From NCBI GenBank assembly GCA_002319875.1, contig DCFS01000077.1:16314-24780 (forward strand): DNA of 8,467 nt, written 5' to 3'. The translations under genes and the position numbers were made by a program. Below, piece after piece: positions 1 to 5,611 of this stretch. Below the pieces are notes generated by a model, which made no database searches, was not told the origin of the DNA, and saw only the letters and a list, made by a program, of their open reading frames with translations. Each line of letters starts with the position of its first letter. The first letter of the stretch is position 1. This DNA is from Treponema sp. UBA1798 (GTDB taxonomy: Bacteria > Spirochaetota > Spirochaetia > Treponematales > Treponemataceae).

Positions 1-252
1 ATGCGTTTTTCCGCTCCCGTTTTTTTTGATGATGGGAAAAATATGTTCCTTGCGGAAGGAAAATCGGTAAAATCGTATCATGTAGCGGCATTAAAGCGTT
101 GGTCTATTCCATACCTTCTCACCTATGGTCATGAAATAGACAGTACCGGAAATCGTTCCAGAAAAACAGTTATGCCTGCAATTGTGGACGACGAAGAACC
201 CCGGGAGCTGGAAGAGCTTGAAGAAATTGAACCTGCAGATGAAAGATACTAG
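1..252 (+). CDS. C-terminal part of a short HD-GYP-N-like (DUF3391-type) protein, 5' partial
   Basis: The reading frame is open from the first base. The methionine there is probably internal, because the following residues (RFSAPVFFDDGKNMFLAEG) resemble the segment after 'L.PGM' in the N-terminal domain of HD-GYP cyclic-di-GMP phosphodiesterases. The phrase AALKRWSIPYLLTYGHEI fits the end of that domain, where a helix is followed by a 'gI..v.t.G' strand. No HD-GYP catalytic domain follows. The protein ends with a strongly acidic tail (VDDEEPRELEELEEIEPADE, about residues 62-81 of the visible part). Its last 14 bases overlap the proposed yraN start, so the two are probably co-transcribed and translationally coupled. 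Family assignment rests on pattern recognition only. It could instead be a different small spirochaete-specific protein. The true start lies left of the window. Confidence 0.55.
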   Translation: MRFSAPVFFDDGKNMFLAEGKSVKSYHVAALKRWSIPYLLTYGHEIDSTGNRSRKTVMPAIVDDEEPRELEELEEIEPADERY

Positions 253-610
253 GAGAGAAAAAGGTGTCGCAGGAGAGGAACGTGCCGCAGCTTATCTGAA
301 ACAACAGGGTTTTATTATCTTAAATAGAAACTGGAGGACAAGAAGCGGCGAAATTGATATAATAGCAATGTCTTCTCAGGATGTACTTGTATTTGTTGAG
401 GTAAAAACACTTCCTGGTGGTGATGCGCAGGTACTGGCGCATGAACTGAATAAAAAGAAACAGCAAAGAATTACTAAAACGGCTAAATGTTTTCTTCTAA
501 ACAATCGACAATATAGTAACAGCAGTGTGCGCTTTGATGTGATTGTTATTGATATGCCCGGTGTAGAACCTGTGTATCACATAGAAAATGCTTTTTCGGG
601 GCTTTTATGA
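239..610 (+). CDS. yraN: YraN/UPF0102 family, predicted endonuclease-fold protein
   Basis: The protein has 123 residues, the usual size for UPF0102. It shows the family signature in order: GEERAAAYL at residues 12-20, LNRNWR near 28-33, GEID at 37-40, VFVEVKT at 51-57 and RFDVIVID at 98-105. E14, D40, E54 and K56 form the E...D...ExK pattern of the restriction-endonuclease/Holliday-junction-resolvase-like fold, so a DNA or RNA nuclease role is likely. The cellular substrate of the family is not settled. I chose ATG at 239 because homologues begin just before the KGxxGE motif. An in-frame ATG at 182 would add 19 residues read from inside the upstream gene. The start overlaps the upstream stop by 14 bases, and the stop overlaps the next start by four (ATGA). 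From memory, T. pallidum has a UPF0102 member, TP_0913, in a similar setting. Confidence 0.93.
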   Translation: MKDTRREKGVAGEERAAAYLKQQGFIILNRNWRTRSGEIDIIAMSSQDVLVFVEVKTLPGGDAQVLAHELNKKKQQRITKTAKCFLLNNRQYSNSSVRFDVIVIDMPGVEPVYHIENAFSGLL

Positions 611-795
611 TTTCTGATACGAAGAAAACGGTTCCTTCAGAGGATCCTGAAGAAAAATCAATGTCTCCCAGAATACTTGAGTTACGGGAAAAAATCCGTG
701 ATGCTGAATATCTGGATAGTGCAATTCAGAGAATAGCACAGGTTCTTAGCAACAGGCTTGTTGAAAACAGCGGACAGATACGATTGAAAAGATAA
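607..795 (+). CDS. Small conserved-type hypothetical protein, 62 aa
   Basis: The ATG at 607 overlaps the yraN stop in an ATGA arrangement, typical of translational coupling. The product is 62 residues, hydrophilic and predicted helical. It has a disordered, acidic/Ser-Thr-rich start (residues 1-18), a helical segment rich in charged residues (ILELREKIRDAEYLDSAIQRIA, about 23-44) and a basic tail. It has no signal peptide, membrane segment or cysteines. An internal ATG at 661 (MSPRILEL...) would remove the low-complexity start and give a 44-residue core. I do not recognise a functional family. Its place directly behind yraN suggests a companion gene in the same operon. The coding call rests on the overlap and on the intact helical register. 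Confidence 0.6.
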   Translation: MISDTKKTVPSEDPEEKSMSPRILELREKIRDAEYLDSAIQRIAQVLSNRLVENSGQIRLKR

Positions 796-798
796 ATT

Positions 799-844
799 TT
801 TTATTTTACCGCAGAATAAAGTGTTATTCTGTGGTAAAATAAAA
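799..844. promoter_or_regulatory. Long near-perfect palindrome/hairpin upstream of the zinc-site protein gene
   Basis: The left arm ATTTTACCGCAGAATAA (803-819) and right arm TTATTCTGTGGTAAAAT (824-840) are reverse complements except for one G-U-compatible position. The loop is AGTG (820-823). Flanking T and A bases can extend the stem to about 21 bp (799-819/824-844). No T-run follows the stem on either strand, so it is not a standard intrinsic terminator. It ends 24 bases before the next ATG and overlaps possible -10 elements (TAAAAT 835-840 or TATACT 845-850). It could be an operator, a 5' UTR stem-loop, or an mRNA processing/stability element between the two genes. Confidence 0.7.
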
Positions 845-850
845 TATACT
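845..850 (+). promoter_or_regulatory. Candidate -10 element for the 869 gene
   Basis: TATACT matches the sigma-70 -10 consensus at five of six positions. TAAAAT at 835-840 is an alternative, also five of six. No good -35 element sits 16-18 bases upstream of either, because that space is taken by the palindrome. This would be a weak or activator/repressor-controlled promoter if it is used. A ribosome binding site (GAGGA, 860-864) follows. Confidence 0.35.
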
Positions 851-868
851 ATTTATTACGAGGAATAT

Positions 869-1342
869 ATGGATAAAAACGGCAGGCGGCGTTCCAGAAA
901 CGGCCGCCGTCATAACTGGACTGAAAATAAAAACAAAAATGATACAAAGCAGAATCCGGCGCAGCATCGTCCGGTTGTAAATCCTGCAGTTTTTCAGAGT
1001 ATGCAGATACAGGAAAAGGCTATACGGGAATTTAAGGCCAGGGAAGTAATCTGCTCCATGTGTGGTAAACCGATTACAGAATTATCCTCCGCACTCTCAG
1101 ATAAGGCAACGGGAGCGCCTGTCCATTTTGATTGTGTGCTTGAAGCAGTCAGCAGAAATGAACATCTTAAGGAAAATGAAAAGGTAACTTATATAGGTCA
1201 GGGGCGTTTTGCAGTCCTGTTATTTGAAAATCCCAGGGATCTGCGCCATTTTAAGATTGAACGGACAATAGAATGGGAAGAGGCAGACAAACGTCTGGAA
1301 TGGAGATCGGAGATAGCCGGTCTTTACAGCCAGATCAAATAA
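869..1342 (+). CDS. Arg-rich protein with a CxxC/HxxC zinc-site motif, hypothetical, 157 aa
   Basis: The ATG at 869 has a good ribosome binding site (CGAGGA, 859-864). An upstream in-frame GTG at 821 lies inside the palindrome loop and is unlikely. The first 36 residues are polar and strongly basic, with RRRSRNGRRHNW at residues 6-17, followed by an Asn/Lys-rich stretch; this looks like a disordered nucleic-acid-binding tail. The core has C62-x2-C65 and H86-x2-C89, consistent with one structural zinc site. A beta-rich segment follows (VTYIGQGRFAVLLFE, about 106-120), then a charged helical C-terminus. No signal peptide or membrane segment is visible. Function is unknown; RNA or DNA binding is an inference from the basic tail and zinc pattern. 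A hairpin terminator lies about 57 bases after the stop, closing the left-hand transcription unit. Confidence 0.88.
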   Translation: MDKNGRRRSRNGRRHNWTENKNKNDTKQNPAQHRPVVNPAVFQSMQIQEKAIREFKAREVICSMCGKPITELSSALSDKATGAPVHFDCVLEAVSRNEHLKENEKVTYIGQGRFAVLLFENPRDLRHFKIERTIEWEEADKRLEWRSEIAGLYSQIK

Positions 1343-1358
1343 AGAATCAACAACTTTG

Positions 1359-1373
1359 CCCCGGATGCCGGGG
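1359..1373. other. Small GC hairpin between the stop codon and the terminator
   Basis: CCCCGG (1359-1364) and CCGGGG (1368-1373) form a 6-bp stem with loop ATG. It is followed by TATAAAA, not by a T-run. It is too short, and lacks the tail, to be called a terminator. It may add 3' structure to the mRNA of the 869 gene. Confidence 0.4.
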
Positions 1374-1399
1374 TATAAAACTCTCCGTCCGGATAAAGT

Positions 1400-1429
1400 A
1401 AAGGCCAAAGCGTGAGCTTTGGCCTTTTT
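1400..1429. terminator. Rho-independent terminator, probably bidirectional
   Basis: AAAGGCCAAAGC (1400-1411) pairs perfectly with GCTTTGGCCTTT (1416-1427) around loop GTGA. It runs into TTTTT (1425-1429) on the + strand. Read on the - strand, the same stem ends in TTTACTTTA. It therefore can terminate the + strand gene ending at 1342 and the - strand tRNA-Leu whose 3' end is at 1432. Termination should be stronger in the + direction. Confidence 0.9.
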
Positions 1430-1431
1430 GT

Positions 1432-1517
1432 TGCCAGGGACCGGGATCGAACCGGCACGACATGTTGCTGTCGAGGGATTTTAAGTCCCTTGTGTCTACC
1501 AATTCCACCACCTTGGC
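1432..1517 (-). tRNA. tRNA-Leu (anticodon UAA)
   Basis: The gene is 86 nt on the - strand, from G at 1517 to discriminator A at 1432. The anticodon loop is CTTAAAA with anticodon UAA (1481-1483), closed by AGGGA/TCCCT. The D arm contains GGTAG. There is a long class-II variable arm (CGACAGCAACATGTCG). The T arm is GCCGG-TTCGATC-CCGGT with one G-U pair. The acceptor stem is GCCAAGG/CCCTGGC, with an A-C mismatch at positions 5/68. CCA is not encoded; the genomic sequence continues ACA. Confidence 0.97.
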
Positions 1518-1541
1518 GAAACAACGTATAAATAATATACT
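1513..1541 (+). promoter_or_regulatory. Candidate tatD promoter, overlapping the tRNA-Leu 5' end
   Basis: TTGGCG (1513-1518) and TATACT (1536-1541) are 17 bases apart. The -35 would lie within the acceptor-stem end of the tRNA-Leu gene, and the -10 overlaps the opposing tRNA promoter. The predicted start near 1548 leaves a leader of about 28 bases before the tatD ATG. The match is only moderate. Confidence 0.45.
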
Positions 1542-1560
1542 AAAGTTCTATTTTTTACAA
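1532..1560 (-). promoter_or_regulatory. Candidate tRNA-Leu promoter
   Basis: On the - strand, TTGTAA (1555-1560) and TATTAT (1532-1537) are separated by 17 bases and match the sigma-70 -35/-10 pattern. The -10 lies 14 bases before the tRNA 5' end. An overlapping TATATT gives a less favourable 15-base spacer. Confidence 0.55.
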
Positions 1561-1575
1561 GTGGACTGATATTTT

Positions 1576-2460
1576 ATGTATTCCGATACACATTTTCATT
1601 TTAAGCTGATTACACAGAATGCCAGCTGTGACGGCAGTTCTCTGTTTGAGACAATGGCCAGGCAGAATGTATGTTTTGCTCAGGATATAGGTACGCAGTG
1701 TGATGATTTGCTGCAACGACAAAAGCTTGCGCAGGAGGCACTTTCAGGAATAAGGCAGCAGGAATTGCGTAAAGTTGCTGAAAAATTTATTTATTTTTCA
1801 GCTGGCATTTGGCCTTCTTCCGGAGCTATTGCCGGAAGAAGAGAGCAGATCTCTATTCTTGAGCAGCAGATAAAAAGTGCGCTGGCGTCAGATGTCCCGC
1901 TTTTTCGTAAAATATCTGCACTGGGAGAGTGCGGCCTTGATCATCACTGGAACCCTTCGGGAGCTGACGGACGCTCTGAGTCTGATTTTCCGGAAGCCGT
2001 AATGGCTGGAGAACGGGAACTGTTTTGTATGCAGCTTGAACTTGCGAAGCGTCTTGATTTTCCGGTTATCGTGCATAGCCGGGATGCTTTTGAAGATACG
2101 ATTAAATGCATTTCCGATACAGGATATGACAGAGGCGTGATCCACTGTTATTCATACGGTATAGAGGAAGCACGGGCGTTTCTTGACCGGGGCTGGTATA
2201 TCAGCTTCAGCGGTTCAGTAACTTATACGAAAAAAAACAGAATAGACGCCATGACGGAATTACTCAGGTATGTCCCCGGCGACAGAATTCTGGTTGAAAC
2301 AGATGCCCCCTATCTTGCTCCTGTACCACTACGGGGAAGCTTAAATAATCCGACTTATATAGAACATACATACAGCTATATTGCAGCTGCACGGAATATT
2401 TCAGCAGGTGAATTGAGCGATATTGTTGATGCAAACAGCCGGGCACTTTTTATACGCTGA
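1576..2460 (+). CDS. tatD: TatD family metal-dependent hydrolase/deoxyribonuclease
   Basis: This is an amidohydrolase-type TIM-barrel protein. The metal-binding series of TatD is complete: H6-x-H8 in the N-terminal DTHFHF, E118 in ALGECGLD, H167 in VIVHSRD, H190 in GVIHCYS and D243 in LVETDAPYLAP. The family comprises metal-dependent nucleases acting on DNA and RNA ends; the name reflects its link to the Tat locus in E. coli and does not imply a secretion role. At 294 residues it is longer than the usual 255-265. The extra length lies in the N-terminal third and around residues 128-145, after the GLDHHWN segment. The start at 1576 puts the HxH motif at the expected place. The Shine-Dalgarno is weak (AGTGGA, about ten bases upstream). 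The gene converges on argR with three bases between the stops. It is presumably cytosolic; no signal peptide is visible. Confidence 0.93.
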   Translation: MYSDTHFHFKLITQNASCDGSSLFETMARQNVCFAQDIGTQCDDLLQRQKLAQEALSGIRQQELRKVAEKFIYFSAGIWPSSGAIAGRREQISILEQQIKSALASDVPLFRKISALGECGLDHHWNPSGADGRSESDFPEAVMAGERELFCMQLELAKRLDFPVIVHSRDAFEDTIKCISDTGYDRGVIHCYSYGIEEARAFLDRGWYISFSGSVTYTKKNRIDAMTELLRYVPGDRILVETDAPYLAPVPLRGSLNNPTYIEHTYSYIAAARNISAGELSDIVDANSRALFIR

Positions 2461-2463
2461 AAT

Positions 2464-2934
2464 CTACTCGTCAAGTTCCGGTATTTTTAATTTGAGAGCA
2501 TCCAGAAACTGTTGTCCTGTAACGCCTTCGCGAAGACATGCGAAGAGGCAGTTATCGCCTGCAACAGTTCCCAAAAGTTCGTCCATATTAAGACTGTCGA
2601 GTGCGTTAGAAACAGTATCCGCATGTCCGGGAAATGTTTTGATAACGACAATATTGCCGTTGTAATCTATGCTGATATATCCGCGCAGAAAATCCTGAAT
2701 AAATATCTGTTCCGAATCCTGCCGTTCGTCTTCGCCCGGAAGCGTATAGACATATCCATTATGCCCGTCGGAAACCTTACCAACTTTCAATAATTTAAGA
2801 TCGCGCGAAAGTGTAGCCTGGGTTACTTCATATCCTTCTTTAAGCAGGTAGCCGAGTAAAGCTTCCTGGCTTTCAATACGATAATTTTTTATCAGCTTGC
2901 GTATGCTCTTAAGCCTGGTCAGCCTTTCTTTCAC
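2464..2934 (-). CDS. argR: Arginine repressor ArgR (ArgR/AhrC family)
   Basis: The 156-residue product has the normal family length. Residues 1-65 form the winged helix-turn-helix DNA-binding domain, with EVTQATLSRDLKLLK at 36-50 carrying the conserved SRD recognition-helix motif. Residues 75-156 form the oligomerisation and arginine-binding domain, with FPGHADTVSNALD at 101-113 and GTVAGDN at 122-128. Known members bind DNA as hexamers with arginine and control arginine biosynthesis or catabolism. The second acidic residue of the usual GDD effector motif is Asn here (N128). Translation starts at GTG (2932-2934), preceded by AGAGG about eight bases upstream; no ATG lies closer to the expected N-terminus. 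The gene has its own candidate promoter and operator-like repeats. No other arginine gene is in the window, so the targets are not visible. Confidence 0.95.
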   Translation of the reverse strand: MKERLTRLKSIRKLIKNYRIESQEALLGYLLKEGYEVTQATLSRDLKLLKVGKVSDGHNGYVYTLPGEDERQDSEQIFIQDFLRGYISIDYNGNIVVIKTFPGHADTVSNALDSLNMDELLGTVAGDNCLFACLREGVTGQQFLDALKLKIPELDE

Positions 2935-2950
2935 GTTAATGCCTCTGTGA

Positions 2951-2986
2951 TGAATATTTATGTATTAAATATGCATAAAAAATACA
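2951..2986. promoter_or_regulatory. ARG-box-like inverted repeats over the argR promoter
   Basis: Two imperfect AT-rich dyads overlap: TGTATTAAATATGCA (2961-2975) and TGCATAAAAAATACA (2972-2986), sharing the central ATGCAT. A third half-site, TGAAT, lies at 2951-2955. They resemble the TGNAT...ATNCA arms of ArgR/AhrC operators, but the spacer is five bases instead of four. They cover the -10 and spacer of the argR promoter, the expected place for autorepression. The operator role is inferred. Confidence 0.5.
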
Positions 2987-2996
2987 TATTGGTCAA
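2968..2996 (-). promoter_or_regulatory. Candidate argR promoter
   Basis: On the - strand, TTGACC (2991-2996) is five of six to the -35 consensus. After 17 bases comes CATATT (2968-2973), a weaker -10. The -35 starts only a few bases after the mutS2 stop codon. This supports an argR transcript independent of rsgA-mutS2, although read-through is also possible because I see no terminator after mutS2. Confidence 0.55.
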
Positions 2997-3002
2997 GCGG
3001 TT

Positions 3003-5600
3003 TCAAAACATCCTGACATATGTTTTACCGGTTCCGCCATCTTCAGGAGGAGCAAAATGAAATTCTGAAACTCCGGGATAGTGTGACAGGTAATCCTGAA
3101 CAGCCTGTTGCAATATGCCGCTGCCCTTTCCATGTATTATACTGAATTCATGAAAGTTTTGCATAGTGCACAAATCGAGCTGTCGCTGAAGCATTTTAAC
3201 CGCTTCATCACATCTCATGCCGATAAGGCGCAGTTCAAATAATGGTTTGTTTCCCGGAAAACCTGAATCAATACTGCTGTTTTTGTCTTCATCGTTTTCG
3301 GCAAGATCGACAGTAACGGTAGGCTTGATGTTATTTATCTGTGACGGCGGAATGAGTGTCAGATCCTTCTGTCTGACACTCATCTTGATATTCCCGAATT
3401 GTACGCTCCATAAACCTTTCCGTTCCTGATGAAGCAATACCCCATGCCTTCGGGCCATTCCCGCAAGCACTTCCGCTCCGGGCTTAAATGTAAGTTTTAC
3501 CGGGCTTTGTGTCTCATATATCTGTACCGGAGACTTTGCCGCAGCAAGAGCTTCCGCATTTTTAAGCCGCTTCTTTTCGTTTTTCCTTTCGCTTTTAATG
3601 GCAGCCTTTTCTTTTGCAGATTGCCTGTCCATTTCTGCCTGGTCGCGGGCCAGAGTGGTTTCCTCTTCCTGCAGTCTGTTCCCTTGTGCCTGCACCGTGT
3701 CGGTAAGTAAGGAAATATACTGTTTTACGGATACGGCTTTTTCATGGGTTATTTCACCTTCCCTGAGTGTCCGCACGAGGTTTTCAAGCTGCCTGCGGCT
3801 TTCCTCAAGAAATTGTACTGATTCGCGGTAACCGTGTTCCTTTAATTCCTGTTCTTTTTGACGCAGCCGTAATTCCCTGAGATCCGCTTGTCTTTGTTTT
3901 TCATTTATTTGGGTTTCTTTTTTGTCAAATTCCTGTCTGAGCCTGTCAAGTTCTGCGTGTTTTGCCGTAAGCCCTTTGATAAGAGCTGATACATCTGCCT
4001 GTTCGTTCGCAATATAGGACCGTGCTATGGCCGTAACGGATGGCGGAAGTCCGCTGCGCTGTGCTATATCGAGTGCACGGCTTTCCCCCGGAACGCCCAT
4101 AACCAGACGGTAGGTAGGCGACAGCGTACTATCGTTAAAATCTACCGATGCATTTATACATGAAGGATGCGTATATCCATAGTTTTTTAAGATACCGTGA
4201 TGTGTTGTAACCAGTACGAAGGCTCCGCTTCCGATAAGCGTATCAAGCACGGCCATTGCAATAGCACCGCCTTCCTGCGGATCGGTACCACTTCCGAGTT
4301 CATCGAGAAGTACGAGGCTGCGGGAATCTGCTTCTCTGACGGCTGCTGCAATGTTTTTCATATGCCCGCTGAAAGTGGAAAGAGACTGTTCCAGGGACTG
4401 TTCGTCCCCTATATCTGCATAAACGTTTTCAAATACGGGAAGACGAGTTCCCTCCGCAGCAGGAACAGGGAACCCGCTCTGATTAAGCAGCGCAAACAGG
4501 GCAACCGTTTTGATTGTTACTGTTTTACCACCGGTATTCGGCCCCGTGATAATCAGTATGTGTTTGCCGGTCATAAACGGAATATCAACCGGAACCGCCT
4601 TATTTCCCAGAAGGGGGTGCCGTGCCTGGAGTAACAGGGGAGGCTCTCTATCGGAACTGTTTTCTGAAATTGTATTACCGGTTGACTGTTCTGAAGTTTC
4701 GCTTTCCGCAGCGGAACAGGGGAGTGCAAAAACACAGTTATTTTCGATACCCCATTTTGCCGAAGCACATGATGCGTCAAGTTCGAGCATAATGGGTAAC
4801 GCTTCCGAAAATAACGGTGCATATGGCTGCAGTTTTGCTGTGAGTTCCCGGAAGATCCTGCGTATTTCCTGCTGCAGATGAAATTCTTCCTGTACGAGAT
4901 CGTTGTTTTTCCTTACGATGTCGTCCGGTTCGATGTAAACCGTCTGTCCGCTTTGCGATACTTCATGGATAATACCGGAAATAACATTACGCCTGTTTGC
5001 ATGGACAGCCAGTACCTGCCGGTCTGCCCTGTATGCAGGAACGTTTGATTCAAGCACGGAAGAAAGGCTCTGGTCACTTGTATATTTATGCATCAGATTT
5101 GCAATGTCACGCCGGTATCCTGCAATGGCAGCACGTATAACTCTGAGCTCCGGCAGATCTTTGAGCGTGCCGTTGGTATCCAGTACACGCGATATTTCCG
5201 CATACGGTTTGTCAAGAAGAGGCATTGATTTTGCAGCAGCCGATATCTGCTGCACCTTCAATTCTTTTTCCGCAGAATCAAGAGCCCCGGTAACTTTTTT
5301 TACTGAGATACAGAAAAGCGCGAGCGCGTACAACTGCTCCTGCGAAAGTGTGGCGCCTTCTGTTTTGAGTATCGGAATAATTTCTGCGATCTCCGGCCAT
5401 GATGACAGCGCTGGCTGCCGCGTAGACTGCAGATATATAAACCATTGCCTTCCGTATTGTTTAAGTTTTTCGATATCAGCAGAATTTGTATAAGGTTCTC
5501 TTGTTTTGAGAAAACCGGTCCCTTCCTGACTGACACAATAACCGGCTATAGTGTCGCGTATTCTGTAATAATCAAGTTCTGTAAGTGTTTTTTTGTCCAT
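3003..5600 (-). CDS. mutS2: MutS2 family ATPase with C-terminal Smr domain
   Basis: The protein has 865 residues, in the upper normal range. It has the MutS2 plan without the mismatch-recognition domain: a core/lever region (about 1-325), an ABC-type ATPase with Walker A GPNTGGKT at 353-360, the SLSTFSGHM signature at 406-414, Walker B LVLLDELGSGTD at 429-440 and switch histidines TTHH at 465-468. A long charged coiled coil runs about 535-690, followed by a KOW-like beta segment (about 700-750) and the Smr domain (about 788-865) with HGKGSG at 823-828. Family members act in anti-recombination or in splitting collided ribosomes (RqcU), depending on species. The usual LDLRG motif at the start of Smr reads LRLIG (790-794). 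A Ser/Glu/Thr-rich insertion occupies about 297-320. The start is 11 bases after the rsgA stop, with GAAGA as a possible ribosome site, so an rsgA-mutS2 operon is likely. Confidence 0.96.
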   Translation of the reverse strand: MDKKTLTELDYYRIRDTIAGYCVSQEGTGFLKTREPYTNSADIEKLKQYGRQWFIYLQSTRQPALSSWPEIAEIIPILKTEGATLSQEQLYALALFCISVKKVTGALDSAEKELKVQQISAAAKSMPLLDKPYAEISRVLDTNGTLKDLPELRVIRAAIAGYRRDIANLMHKYTSDQSLSSVLESNVPAYRADRQVLAVHANRRNVISGIIHEVSQSGQTVYIEPDDIVRKNNDLVQEEFHLQQEIRRIFRELTAKLQPYAPLFSEALPIMLELDASCASAKWGIENNCVFALPCSAAESETSEQSTGNTISENSSDREPPLLLQARHPLLGNKAVPVDIPFMTGKHILIITGPNTGGKTVTIKTVALFALLNQSGFPVPAAEGTRLPVFENVYADIGDEQSLEQSLSTFSGHMKNIAAAVREADSRSLVLLDELGSGTDPQEGGAIAMAVLDTLIGSGAFVLVTTHHGILKNYGYTHPSCINASVDFNDSTLSPTYRLVMGVPGESRALDIAQRSGLPPSVTAIARSYIANEQADVSALIKGLTAKHAELDRLRQEFDKKETQINEKQRQADLRELRLRQKEQELKEHGYRESVQFLEESRRQLENLVRTLREGEITHEKAVSVKQYISLLTDTVQAQGNRLQEEETTLARDQAEMDRQSAKEKAAIKSERKNEKKRLKNAEALAAAKSPVQIYETQSPVKLTFKPGAEVLAGMARRHGVLLHQERKGLWSVQFGNIKMSVRQKDLTLIPPSQINNIKPTVTVDLAENDEDKNSSIDSGFPGNKPLFELRLIGMRCDEAVKMLQRQLDLCTMQNFHEFSIIHGKGSGILQQAVQDYLSHYPGVSEFHFAPPEDGGTGKTYVRMF

Positions 5601-5611
5601 GTAACAGATCT

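Noticed and set aside
182..238. Upstream extension of yraN from the ATG at 182
   Set aside because: The added residues are read from inside the upstream gene and do not resemble the family N-terminus. ATG 239 places the GEE motif as in homologues.
799..844. Intrinsic terminator
   Set aside because: The stem is strong but neither strand has a T-run after it; + continues AATATACT and - continues AAAATTTATC.
821..868. GTG start at 821 for the zinc-site protein
   Set aside because: It lies in the palindrome loop with no ribosome site. ATG 869 has CGAGGA at good spacing.
3217..5493. Several + strand open frames opposite mutS2
   Set aside because: They are antisense shadows of a full-length MutS2 with intact motifs.
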